From Zhengitettix transpicula (lineage: Eukaryota; Arthropoda; Insecta; Orthoptera; Tetrigidae): a stretch of 64,000 nucleotides of DNA. The position numbers and the translations under genes were made by a program. Location of the stretch: the NCBI GenBank assembly GCA_037074705.1, contig CM073590.1, positions 132,947,600 to 133,011,599 on the forward strand. The letters run 5' to 3'. The notes beneath the pieces were generated by a model that worked only from the letters and a program-made list of their open reading frames with translations, was not told where the DNA came from and did not search any database. Shown piece by piece: positions 11,050-22,633 of the stretch (its first letter is position 1; each line of letters starts with the position of its first letter).

Positions 11050-12719
11050 ACCTTTCAGAACTTCGATTGGAAGAATTTCTTCTGTTCTTGAAAAATATTA
11101 TTTGAAATAGTTTATAAAATATATTAATAGTGAAAGGCTATTTAAAATCTTATATTGAGTTTCCAATTCACAAAGCAGAAAGTTTATAATTTAGTTCTCA
11201 ACACGACTGGAGTGTTTCTGAATTCTTTAAAATTAGTTAAAAATTGATATTCCTGAATATCTGCTTCTTTTGTGCAACTGACAGAAACTGAAAGGTTTTA
11301 TGACAGAAACGGAAAGGTTTTATGTAAATTTATTTTATTTCTTTGGGTTAAACAAATGTATATATAATTTATAACTATCTTTCTCATAGCTATACTATCT
11401 ATGACTAAAAAATTTAAAATACCTAATTTCTTGAATGCATTTCTGCATGATGTCTGATAATTAACTTTACATATTACCCTAATTAAAATATTTTACGTTC
11501 GAAAGATTGTCTTCTTTCCTGCGCAAAATATAACTCCATACGATATTAAAGAGTGACAGCATATCATACGCACTAGTTTTATTATTTGACATAACTTTGA
11601 GTGTTTGCGTAACTTAACTATTTCAATTATTACAATATTGGCATGTTCGTTCCAATTTATTTTATTATCTACTAAATATCTTGGGAATCTTGTACTTCAT
11701 TAATCATATAAATTTCTATTGTTACTGGAGTAAATCTAGAATTTATTATATGAAATACTACGGTTTGTCTTCTATTGCAGATTCAAACGATTCACAGAAA
11801 ACTAATTAATAATACTGTTAAATGTATTCTAATAAGTCTCAAATTTTTTCATTAGCATAGTTGTTTTATCTGCAATAGAACTAGCTATAAACTTTGCATT
11901 CATTAATTTAGACAAGTCATTTACGTATACATTAACAACAAGAGTGGACTTAAAATATTGCCCTGTGAAATTCTGACCGTTTTATTTCCCCATTTCTAAA
12001 CTGAATGTTTTGTACGGAAAAACTGTCGCAACTGTTTGCTCGGTGCTCTTTCTAAATGAAAACTACGAGTGTGAAAGAAATAAATAATAGTAAAATGTAA
12101 CGTTTACTGAGTGTCTGTAATGCATGTATAGGATTTGGTATGAGAGCGTTGAACCAGGCAAGGTCAACGGGCGGCTGCGACCTTCACCGGGCAAGCTTCG
12201 TGGCGGCGTTGACCTCTTTCTTCACTGCCTTCAGCCTAGTCTCTAAATTAAATCTGTCTCTTCTTAGTATTTTTCTTATGCTTAAATGAAACATTAATGA
12301 CCGCGGTTTAATACTACGACTATCGCGACGGATCAAAAATGTATCAGATGCATTCGAGCAAGAACGTTTAGATGCTCCACTCATTCCTTCCAGGAATTAA
12401 ATATGTTCAAAATTTAACCGCCCTCTAGACCGTCATGAAGACGTGCACGGAACATAAAGGGAGTAATGGTCCTAAAATTACCCTGTGTCGGACCACAAGT
12501 AATCGCATCCAATTCTAAAGTAGAATTTACCGTTTTCCTTTTCGGTAGCTACCACTTTTTCTCGGTAAAGTGGTAAAAATAATAGTACATTTCCTATAAT
12601 ATCGTAGAGTTCTCATCATTACAAGAAATACGAATAATTTCAAGCATTACCGTGTTTGTAGACATATGTTGCAGAAAACCGTACTGAGAAGAATTTATTA
12701 TATAGTATATAGTAATTAA
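11050..12719. other. No gene confirmed; one GC-richer island
   Basis: AT-rich, apart from about 12130-12400, which is GC-richer and open on the minus strand for 66 codons (12384-12184, a basic sequence without a recognised domain). I cannot tell an exon from chance here. Confidence 0.4.
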
Positions 12720-12723
12720 ATAT

Positions 12724-13630
12724 TGTAATTATCAATAGGTAGGCTTTAATTAAATGAAAAGATAATCAAAATTTAAAACATAAAATGACATTTATTATCA
12801 AATTTGTTGCTTCGAACTCAAAAACAATTAAAATCAAAATTTTTATATCTCAGGGCCTTTACTGGGTTTGATGATTAGGACACGATAAATGTAGAATTTG
12901 ACTAATTAACAAATCAAAATATAATTTACCTAAAATAAAACAATAGTTCAATCAATGAAAAGAAAACTAGAAGAAAGCAAACGAACGAAATCTGACTTTA
13001 TCCTTTAATTAGCGTTTTTAATATTATTCAAAATTTTGTTACTTACGGACCGTCGGTCTGGTACCGGAACAATCAATTTTTACCTCGTTCGGACACTTTT
13101 ACACTTTAATTTTTACTCATCAGGCCTTGGTTTTCTCTGACTCTAATTAATACTTTTTAGTTTGCCAAATGTTGGTTCTCTGTTCGTTAAGGATATGTTA
13201 TTCACTCGTTCCGACGATAATTAGACGCTGAATGCAATTACTTGGTCTAATTTGAGAATAGAAATTAGACTTCAGCACTCAAAATATTTATCGATGAATA
13301 TTTGGATGTTTATTTCACAGACTGCAACTTATAACAAAATTGTTCTAACTGGTCTCGCTGTTCTACTACCGGTATCTGGACTCTTTCTAAATACTTCATC
13401 CGTCCACAGCAATATTTCGGCACAATCTTTCAAGTTTTATTACTTGTTCCGTACTTTGCAATCTATCGGCACCAACGCTATCCTAGCTGGCTGTAGACGT
13501 AAAACTGACCCAGACTTTCGTGCGCGCAAACGCCATTGTTGCTTTGTTTGATCAGACCGCTATAATGGATTTATCAAACAATTCAAAATTTATGTCCAAA
13601 CAATTAATGGCCTAATTAATTGGCATTACA
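12724..13630 (-). mobile_element. Solo LTR, family 2, copy C
   Basis: A 907-bp unit with TGTAAT.../...ATTACA ends, flanked by perfect ATAT on both sides (12720-12723 and 13631-13634). In minus orientation it starts TGTAATGCCAATTAATTAGG. Near its 3' end it carries the block CAAACCCAGTAAAGGCCCTG, the counterpart of the poly(A)-signal block (AATAAA) of copy D. It is closely similar to copy D (29351-30223), including shared sequence around 13540-13620. There is no PBS beyond the end and no genes, so it is a solo LTR. Confidence 0.8.
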
Positions 13631-13634
13631 ATAT

Positions 13635-13930
13635 ATATGTGATCTTTACTAATAGTTTAGAGAATAAAGGAGTTAAGGAAATGTATGGGTAATTCGGAGA
13701 GTGAACTTGTGTTGACAAGCTATATGATGGCCTGAATTCGGAACGGAACAATTAGCTTGATTAATTAAATTATAATTTTGCAAGTATTTTAGACCTATTT
13801 CATTTATTCAAGCTATAATAATAACAACTATATAACAAGTTATTACTTTATTGTTATTAGACCTAATTTTTTATATTTAGCTAAAACGAATTTCAAAATA
13901 AATGCTAACAATATCAGTATAATTTTAAAT
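13635..13930. other. No gene seen
   Basis: AT-rich spacer with nothing recognised. Confidence 0.5.
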
Positions 13931-14063
13931 CCTTAAATCCATCAGAGCAGTGAGATCTCAATCAGAGGTTATCCGTGGGCTGTGTGGCTACTTTCAGGAG
14001 TGGCAGAGTCAGACATCAATCCCGGCATAGCCAACTATATTGCAAACATATATCCTTCTTCAG

Positions 14064-14136
14064 GAAGGCTGAAAGTCTTCGAAATTTTGAAGAACATCCT
14101 TTGGTCCCGTGTGGCTACACAAGGTTTCAATTTCAG
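14064..14136 (+). other. Candidate splice-bounded 73-base exon or old ORF, identity unknown
   Basis: A pyrimidine-rich stretch ends in CTTCTTCAG at 14063, and CAG|GTGAGT follows at 14136/14137, so acceptor and donor consensus frame 73 bases. One frame (RLKVFEILKNIL...) is open across it and back to about 13935 without an ATG. The protein is not recognised and no neighbouring exon was found. It may equally be a chance open stretch or old transposon coding sequence. Confidence 0.25.
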
Positions 14137-14394
14137 GTGAGTTACAAACTCTTTCTCTTTCCATTCCAAAGTTCTCAATTATGAAGAATTTCTGCAGGTT
14201 TATCTCCCGTCTAATTATTTCGGCATCTTGACAATTTGCAACAATTCTTAGCCTAATACGCAACACATCGTTATAAATTTTCTTAAAGTTCTCTATCAAT
14301 CCCGACATCTAGCAGTCTTTATTTTTATTGCATATTATTCATTTCTTGTTACAATAATATGGTTTCCTATTGAAAACTTATGCTGTGTGGAGGG

Positions 14395-15730
14395 ATTAAC
14401 TCCTTCTAGGAGTTGTTTGTGTATTTGTTTGTTTGTATGTTCCATATACAAATCTAAACCGTTGGAGCAAATTTCACTACATTTCGACCACGTGCTCTTT
14501 GTGACCAGGAAACAAACACTGTCGGGGTGAGACAGGCCTATCAACCCCTGGATCGGGGGTGGACGGGGGTGGAAATATTCAAACATGTTAAATCATCCGA
14601 TATTTTAGGTGGATAAATATTTTTAGGGGTCAAAGACGTTGATTGTGTTTCAACCGATGTTATATGAGAATAATTTCAACCCCTTAAAGCATGGGAAAGG
14701 AGGTGGACGGGAGTTACAAGAAAATAACGCGAATAAAACCGAGATTGGAGTCAAATCCAGGGTTATGGATGTCGCTGAGTTTATGACATTCAATTGCCAA
14801 TTTAACCCCCAGAGACGGGGGTTTACGGGGTGTAAATTTTCATACATGTTCAACGGTTGATATTTGCGTGGAATAAATAATTGACGGGGTGAATGACGTC
14901 AATAGTATTTATACCCATGTTGTGTGTGTAAAATTTCGACCCTTTTTCCATGAGAGATGCTCACGTTTTGGGGTAGGGGTGGAGGGGAGATAAAGAAAAT
15001 AACGCAAAAACAACCGAGGTTCGAGTCAAATGGTGTTTACGGATGTCGCTGAGTTTATTTGTTACAAACGTGAGGGTGTGAGCTGAGGTGGGAGGGGTTG
15101 GTCGGGTGTGGTCTAGGGTAGAACTTTTCAAACAAGTTAACCGGCCAGTTTTTGCGTCGGATAAATATATTTTGGGAACAATGAGATTCATAAAATTTCT
15201 CTACCTGTTCATAGCGTATAATTTCAAACAGTGGGAGTTACAAGAAAATAACGCGAAAATTACCGAGATTCCAGACAAATTGGGGTTATGGATGTCGCTG
15301 AATTTATTTATGACAACTTGGGTAACGCGTGGAGGTGGGCGAGGGTGGTATTGGCTGGGCGGACGTGGGTGGTGATAGAAAGGTTGAAAATTGTGAACCT
15401 CTCGATATTTCCGTCGAATAAATATTTTTCGGGGTCAATGACACTTATTATGTTTTTTTAAATATATTCTGTGTATAATTACAACCCAATTGGCTTGGAA
15501 GGAGAGAACCAAAAAGGATGGGGTGTAGTTGGATTACACGAACATAACGCAAAAAAACGAGATTAGAGTCGAATCTGGGGTTATGGATGTATCTCAAATT
15601 AATTATGACATTCAACTTGCAGTGTATCCCCCACGGGTGGGGCTGAACAGGGGTGGAAAATTTCAAACATGTTGATCGGCCGATATTTGTGTCCAATGAA
15701 TATTTTTCGATTTCATTTAAATACATTTAA
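14395..15730 (+). repeat. Tandem array I of a ~260-290-bp repeat (about five units)
   Basis: The landmark near CCGATATTT recurs at about 14597, 14858, 15144, 15402 and 15680. Each unit also repeats GGGTGGA...TTTCAAACATGTTAA, a variant of GGGGTCAATGAC, and GAAAATAACGCGAA...GAGATT...GGTTATGGATGTCGCTGA in the same order. A head block (TTTGTATGTTCCATATACAA, near 14435) precedes the first unit and also occurs in array III. Units are diverged. Open frames inside are by-products. Confidence 0.85.
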
Positions 15731-15734
15731 GTTC

Positions 15735-16290
15735 TGTGTCCGGGGTTTCCTTAAAGTTCTTGGATGGGAATGGGGAATGGGATATTACTGAAGATGATAT
15801 CACACCGAGTTGTCTTCGATGTAACGTTAGGTGGAGGTGGGGGAAGGGGGCATTATTCTTGTCTGTAATCGATGTCTCTGATGCAGCAGAAAATCTTAGA
15901 TGGCGTCTTTTGTGCAAAAAATTAATTTCGTAAATAATTGGTGTGTGTGTAAAATTTATTACCAATACTAAGATAGTTTCTAACTGAAGAAAGTAACTGA
16001 CACTGGGTCACAAGTGATGTTAAGGTTAGATGTATTTACAAACTGCCAGGGATCTAGAAACGAAATTCGAAGCATCGCTGACATTCTCCAAGAATCTCTA
16101 GAGGGAAAATTGTACCTGTCAAACACTTTTATTTTCAGTGAGTAAATATACAGGATCCTCATATATTTAATATTTTCGTATGTTTTATTAATATTATAAA
16201 TTAAATAGAACAACAACCTTTTTAGACATTTTCTGAACGACGTTTCATTACGTGTTTGACTTTCATCAGGTTTCAATAAGGTTGTTCTTA
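15735..16290. other. No gene confirmed
   Basis: Open frames on both strands around 15717-15965 have no recognised domain. A motif ACGACGTTTCATTACGTG...ATCAGG at about 16239-16270 resembles others in the window (see findings). Confidence 0.4.
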
Positions 16291-16297
16291 TTACGAT

Positions 16298-17265
16298 AAC
16301 AGTTTTGTGTCATACAATATTTCAAATCACAAATTTAACTTTTTCTTCTTACTGTTTTAATATAATATTTAATCAAATCAGAAATTTTAGCGTACCTGCA
16401 AAATAATAATGTGTTACCATTAAAGTGAGTAACCGTGAAGCTAAATTTGCTCGATTCGAGCCTCGACATTGTTCTCAATTTCTTCTATGTATCTTTAACA
16501 TTTGTTTTGAAATAATTATTCAGTTAAATGGAAGAAATTTCACTAATAATGTGGACCCTCACCACATTCAGGTAAAAACGTTAGAAATTGTCGTAATTTA
16601 AATTTTAATATTATTTATTTACACGTTTTTAAAATTAAAATGTAGCTAAATTTAATTTTCACACAATATTTTACTTTGCGTCTGTTTTTATAATTAATGA
16701 ATGAATTAAATAAATGAGCATCCATTTTAAAATAATTTAATCAAGCGTTTCTTGATATTTTTTACTATCATCTGATTGTTTTCGTTACGTTTTTATTGTA
16801 ACAGAATTTTTGGCACACGTGTGCCACGATTTAAAATCTTTGTAATATTTCAAATAACAAATTTTATTCTTCTTCTAAAAATTCTGGAATAGGAAATATA
16901 TATATTCTTGTCTTAAATTATAAATATTGTATTTTTACTCCTTAATTTGTTAGGCATAAAAATTAATTTATTATAACAACGTCGTATTTGCCTCTGAGGC
17001 CGTAATCTTCTGCAATGAAAGTATCCAACCTTTGTAAAAATAAGACGTTTGGTGTAATAAATTAATATTTATAAGGTTATTAACATTGTTACTATGTTTT
17101 AATGTCCATCTAAACACCAAAAAATTGTATTGTTTTACATTTTAATACCCCTTACAATATTTAATACAGAAGAATATTGAATTATTTGTATTAGATAATT
17201 TTTTCTTATAAGAAAAAATGTTATATAAATTTGTGATTTGAAATATAGTTTATTATTCACACAAA
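16298..17265. repeat. ~960-bp segment bounded by ~50-base inverted repeats
   Basis: The 21-mer ATATTTCAAATCACAAATTTA around 16318 is present perfectly in inverse at about 17225-17245. Flanking sequence also matches with gaps on each side (TTTTGTGT and TTTTTCTT blocks). A partial third copy (AATATTTCAAATAACAAATTT) sits near 16843. There is no gene inside. A degenerate MITE or foldback element is plausible. Confidence 0.55.
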
Positions 17266-18255
17266 CTTGTGACAAAAAATTAACGTAAACATAGTTATAA
17301 TGATTAAAATATTTTCAAATGTTTTAATGGTTGACAATTTGCTTTAATAATTTATAGATATTAATATCTAGACCAATTAAGGTCCACATTCCTGACTAAA
17401 ACTCGTGCAATTTATTTCAATAAAAAATTTTTTAACAATGATAATATAGAAAATTTCATTGACCACATTTCCCGATTGAGAATATACTACTCAAAATAAC
17501 CATGAAGTGAAATAACGTTTGGACCATTTATTTAAAAAGAAAACCAGTCCAATACAGATGTTAGCAATTCAGTTGAGTTGTTAACTGCAGCGATGGAATT
17601 TTTATCACCTAAAAGTTTGTGGAACTGTATGTAGACGCGAGACCTGAAGAACAATTGTACAATCAGAATATATTAAAAATAGTATGTTTGGAGTGATTCA
17701 CACATAAATTTCTTGATATTTGACTAATTAATCTATGTAATTTGAAAGTTGAATCATTATTATTCACATTCAGTATAGCGATATTATTGCAATAGTTTCA
17801 TTCAAGCCTCGTAGTATATAATGTGTTACCTTGAATCGCTTTAAATAGTTTTTACTAATTCACCAAAATATAGAGAGAACATATGACGTAAACTCACCTT
17901 CTTTGAGACTTATTTTCACTTGTAGGGTACAGAGGCGAGAAATTCGTCGTCCCAGTCCAAGTCCCAATCCAACCCTCGTTCCTCGTCCGGGATTTTGGTT
18001 CGGGTCCAGAAAATTACTCCTGAAAAAAGTCACGCAGAAACGTCCACATGTTAGTACAATTGATTATAATACGTTTGTAGACGACAGCGAGACGCGATAG
18101 AGCCGGAAGCAGCTTCCAGAATGGTTCCCTAAAAACCAGCTTTCAATCACCAGAGATCTCCATTGTTATTTTCTTAATGGTTTAAATAATCTTTTATCTG
18201 TCGCCTGGGAACTGAAACCGAGAAAATTTCCACCACCACGCCCTCGAGGACCTGT
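17266..18255. other. No gene confirmed
   Basis: AT-rich. An open + frame at 17924-18060, preceded by CACTTGTAG, is basic and Ser/Pro-rich and is not recognised. Confidence 0.4.
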
Positions 18256-18259
18256 TGAG

Positions 18260-18700
18260 CAACCAAATTTCATGACACAAGTGCCAAATAGAAACTAATT
18301 TCCCGAACCCCTATGTACAGCTCCACTAGGGTGTTGTGTGTCATACATGCTGTAATTAGGTATTGTGAAATAACGACTTTCTGTAAAGCTGGTTTTAAAT
18401 ATTAATATTATGTCCAAATCGTGATTCTTAATAAACGCCTCTAGTACTAGGGTGTGGTTTAACAAGCCATTGACATTCCGTTCTGCAATCTTAAGTTTTT
18501 GAGCCATTATTTTATTTTGGAGACGATGGCTGTGAGGAGGTTTAGCATTATTTTTATATTCTCAGCTAGTTTTATCAATATTTTTTATAGTTTCACAATG
18601 TGGGATGTTTGTGATGCAATAAATTTCAGAGGAGATTGTTGTCAATTTTAAACAAAGGACCTTAGTTTCTATTTGGCACTTGTGTCATGATATTTGGTTG
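18260..18700. repeat. 39-base inverted repeats flanking a LINE fragment
   Basis: Left arm 18260-18298 and right arm 18662-18700 are reverse complements with one mismatch in 39 (core ACACAAGTGCCAAATAGAAA). They enclose about 360 bases that include an internal piece of a Jockey-type LINE. Array II begins just outside the right arm. Confidence 0.85.
18295..18600 (-). pseudogene. Jockey-type LINE fragment: end of ORF1 and start of ORF2 endonuclease
   Basis: From the ATG at 18507 the minus strand encodes MAQKLKIAERNVNGLLNHTL, then EAFIKNHDLDIILI, matching the N-terminus of Jockey-clade APE endonucleases (LKIATWNANGL....EL..FI....IDI.LI.ET). The catalytic-site equivalents are altered: the Trp-Asn stretch reads RNVNG, and where the family has ET the sequence reads KT. 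Just upstream, NLLTAIVSKIK resembles an ORF1 C-terminus. Neither the 5' nor the 3' end of the LINE is present, so this is an internal fragment, enclosed by the 39-base inverted repeats. Confidence 0.75.
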
Positions 18701-18724
18701 CTCTCGGTTATATTAGCCTTATTT

Positions 18725-19455
18725 TGTTTTAACGCCACCCCTAAGGGAAGCTACTGTCCAAATCCCGAAACAGGTTGAAATTATACAGAGATAACATGTA
18801 GAAAACTTTTATGAATCTCATTGACCCCAAAAAAATTTTATTCGTCGCAAAAATCGGTAGATTAATATTTATGATCTTTTCTACCCCCGTCCACCTCCAC
18901 GGAGCCCCTAACCACCCCCAGCCAAACTGACGCGTTGCCTAGATAGTTATAAATATACTCTTAGACGTTTGTAACTCAGATTTGACTCGAATCTGTGTTG
19001 TTTTCACGTTATTTTTATGTAAAACCCCTCCACCCCCACCCCTAAGCGTGCTCTCATGCCGAAAGGGATTGAAATTTTACAAAGGACATCAGTAGTAATA
19101 CTATCAACGTCATTGACCCAGACAATTATTTATTCCACGCAAATATCGACCATTTAACATGTTTGAAAAATTCCAACCCCGTCCATGCCCTACACTGGGG
19201 ATTAAATGCCAATTGAATGTCATAATTATACTCAGCGGCATCCATAACCCTGGATTTGACTCCATTCTCGGTTGTATTCGCGTTATTTTCTTGTAACGCC
19301 CGTCCACCACCCACCAATTTCTCATGTTTTAAGGGGTTGAAATTATACTCAGATAACATAGGTAGAAACACTATCAACCTCTTTGACCCTAAAAATATTT
19401 ATTCTCCTAAAATATCGGCTGTTTTAGCAAGTTTGAATCTTTCCACCCCCGCTCC
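18725..19455 (-). repeat. Tandem array II of the ~270-bp repeat, inverted relative to array I
   Basis: The landmarks AAAATCGGTAG (18850), AAATATCGACC (19142) and AAATATCGGCT (19410) are 268-292 bases apart. Sequence between them is the reverse complement of array I units (CGCGTTATTTTCTTGTAACG, CATTGACC, CATCCATAACCC). About two and a half units are present. Confidence 0.8.
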
Positions 19456-22400
19456 TGGGGCCTCGGCCGGCGCCAACATGGACGTGACGAGATCATGAGA
19501 CTTCGAACAGTACTTCTTCGCTTTCCCTTAAACGATATAAATTGTCGTGTAATAATCTCCCATCTCGAACGAGAAACTAATTATTTATTATCATGACCCG
19601 CAGTCGTCTTCTCAAGAAACGTGTTACTCGTAAGTTTAATAATGATTTTGGATAAACATGAACATGAAATATCCGGAATTTTTGTAATAAGTTCATATGA
19701 TAGTACAGATTCAGGTAAAAATCTTGAGTGAGTGAATCCGATAGTAAGGAGAGGATAAATTAGTATTTCAATTTTTAGCGAATTAAACTGTGTTGTTTGG
19801 TGTAAAACTTTTGTTAATGATTATACCCCTTCAAAATTAAATCGACTCTTGTCGTATCAACTTGACTGTCTCCTGATCGACTCAATTACTGACACGTTCC
19901 TGGCAAATCCCTACTTGAAACGCACAGATCCCGTCATTTAACGTTTACATGGACATGAGTCGTATTCTTATAAATAAATTCTGCATTACAATATATCTCG
20001 CCTCTTTAAAAATCGCAGTAAGTTATAATTAGTAGCATTTACAATACAAGTTGATGGAAATAAAGAACAGCAAAACTGGATAGTCATTGCCAGTAAATGT
20101 TTTATTTGCTAATTACACTATAAGGAGCATTTATTACTCCGCGTCAAGTTATTCAAGAACTCCATGAAATGTTTGTCTTTGATACCAGAAAATGTATTAT
20201 ATGTTTTCAACTTCGTTTATTTCATAGTTATATTAGCCAGTTGAACTTCTTAATCCAATTCAACGTGAAGTTATTCTATACAAATGAATCTGGACAATTA
20301 ATGCTTATTATTATAAGCTATTTTCCAGTAAAAAGCAGTCAGTATGATAAGTTGTCAAGAACTAAAATGGATCAATCACAGACTTTTTAAGCCAGGTAAC
20401 ACTGTGATTTTATCACTAAATGGAACTAAATAGTCCACAGAGAATTTTCGCTGGTTCCAGCATGGATCAACTCCAGGGAAATTATAAATTCCTTTTACCG
20501 ATTTGGCGTTGTGACCCTGTTACAAACTCATAACGGTATATGAGAATCCCAGTGAAGGATGTTTACAAGACGTGCCAAAAGTTAAAATTATTTCGTGTAA
20601 TAACATCAAAACTTGATTTACAATTGTTTTGGCAAATAAAAAGAAACAGTAATTCAATAGATTTAAATTTTATAGTTTATAACATTTACAAAATTAAAAT
20701 TCCTTTTAACGTGTTTAATGCACATTCTAATACTGAATAATCTGAAATAACTTAATTTAATTTCTATAGCAGTAATGAACACGACGAGGTCTGATATATT
20801 ACTATTATATATTTTTGCGTTGCCGCGGTAAAAGAACTTCAATCATCATCGTGTGTATTCTCTTTGCTCCTGGAGTGTATTTATTACATTTCTTGTTGGA
20901 ACTTTATAAGACTGTTTCACTCAATTTGTATTTGAAATTTTGTGGCAACGGTGTGAAGTCATTAGTAGATGTCGGGGTTTTCACTGCATAGATGCGAAGA
21001 GAAAGATGAGAATAAAGGAACAGAAGAGATGCATGTGGTAGGTTAAAGAACAAGATATGTGCAGTGAATATCTTTCTATCCTGAAGAAGAACAGAATTTC
21101 ATTACCGTTCATTACTGTCGGTTGTCTTAATACTCTTTTATATACCTTCTTTGTTTCACATTTTCTATTCCTCATATTCCTCGTTTCGAAATTATTCTTG
21201 CTACATCTTTTTCGTTGACCTGTCACATCCATCTTATCTTTTCCTCTCTTCTCAACTTTCTCTGCGGAAAAATACCATCTAGGCCACGGAAAACCCGACA
21301 ACGTCTACTAATATTTCTATCAAGGTATAGCAGGTAGATAAACGGTTGAACGAATCGGAAAATTTATTTAAATTTTCCTGGTGTGTAATATTTTAATTAA
21401 TTGACCTTAAGAGACATACGATGTGTTGCTTTCTGTCTTCCCATCATAGGAAGACCTTGTATTTTTAAATTATCTTCTGGTTTCTGTTATATTTACACAA
21501 GTATACTTTACTTTCCTTACATTAAATTCGTCGTGATATCTTGCTATCGTATGTCATACTGCACTTCTGCTCACTTCATATTAATGGTCGCAACTACTTA
21601 ACTCAGTTCTTAGTTGTTACAATTCAATTTTACTTTCTTAACTATAATTCAAACTGTCACTCGCCTGGGATCCCCATCTTCCTTTTCGTCTCGACCATCC
21701 CTTCTGTCCTTTCGGTCAATCAGCAACGCGGTTTCACTATCCAATGGTGTCAAATATATTTATCCTGCAAAATCCTCAAAATTACTGTTTTCCGCCTACG
21801 CCTGGGTCTTACTGAATTTTCAAGACAACTCAAGTCACACACTCCAGACGTGCTTTCTCAACTAACGAAATGTTTGTTTAAAATTGTTAACTTCCGAATA
21901 AGAAAATTATGGATGTATTACAGCAGTTATGGACGAATGAGATTTCGTATTTTATCCACATCAATTGAATAACGGTAGTTGCCCTTAGTAGAGCAGATCT
22001 CGATCAGTCACGGTTCATTCTTTCTGTTACCGCTCCGCTGACGTTCCGTTATTTCCATTTTTATTATTTTTTATTTTGTGCTAGAGTGCAGCATAAGTAT
22101 GTATATATGTCGATAATAGATATGCATCATTCAGTAGGTGAGCTGAATAGTCAATGTCACTTTCCTTTGTTGTGATAGCCGAGTTTGATCTGACATATGT
22201 AACGGTAAAGCACCTTCAGACCTACGTAAAAATTAATTTAAATCGTGAATTTGTCTTACGTAAACATTTGATATGAAAATACTTTAATTGAAAATTTATA
22301 TGCGTTATTGGAAATTCTTCGTCCTGTACTTTCTATTTGACAGTGCTTAACACTTTAAAATAGTTTCCAACGAACTTTCGCATCCGGTACGCCTGGAAAT

Positions 22401-22610
22401 TCCCAAATAGTGATTCTAATTTCGCTTCCGTTTAAAATTAAACTTTACTACGTATATTAGTCGCCATTTTTCATATCTGTTTACCTCTGTCATACCCTTT
22501 GACAATTTTTTTTCTCAATATCAAGTGGCAGATGTAAGGACGATCCAATAACATAACAAATATAAATATTTATTAGGCATTACAGACACACACATACACA
22601 CTCACACAGA
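19456..22610. other. No gene confirmed
   Basis: Holds several chance open frames up to 143 codons (21541-21972), none with a recognisable domain or codon pattern. A stretch 19548-19990 has TGTAATAATC/GCATTACA ends like LTR family 2 but no matching flanks. The right end is a CA-rich tract running into (TA)n. Confidence 0.45.
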
Positions 22611-22633
22611 TATATATATATATATATATATAT
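22611..22633. repeat. (TA)n microsatellite
   Basis: About 11 TA units. A family 2 LTR end starts directly after it, so it contains the insertion target. Confidence 0.95.

Noticed and set aside
14335..14586. Minus open frame at the head of array I, similar to frames in array III
   Set aside because: Similarity between the two comes from the shared tandem-repeat head, not from evident protein-level conservation.
14395..15730. CRISPR-like array
   Set aside because: Units are 260-290 bases, diverged and without spacers; a eukaryotic tandem repeat, not CRISPR.
19548..19990. Possible 443-bp family 2 LTR (TGTAATAATC ... GCATTACA|ATAT)
   Set aside because: Ends resemble family 2 but the flanks (GTCG/ATAT) do not match and the conserved poly(A)-signal block was not found.
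20981..21301. 106-codon minus open frame
   Set aside because: No recognised motif; Lys/Phe-rich composition fits chance in AT-rich DNA.
21541..21972. Longest ATG-initiated open frame in the window (143 codons, +)
   Set aside because: No recognisable domain, hydrophobic low-complexity composition expected from AT-rich DNA, no splice or promoter context, and overlapping open frames in the other + frame.
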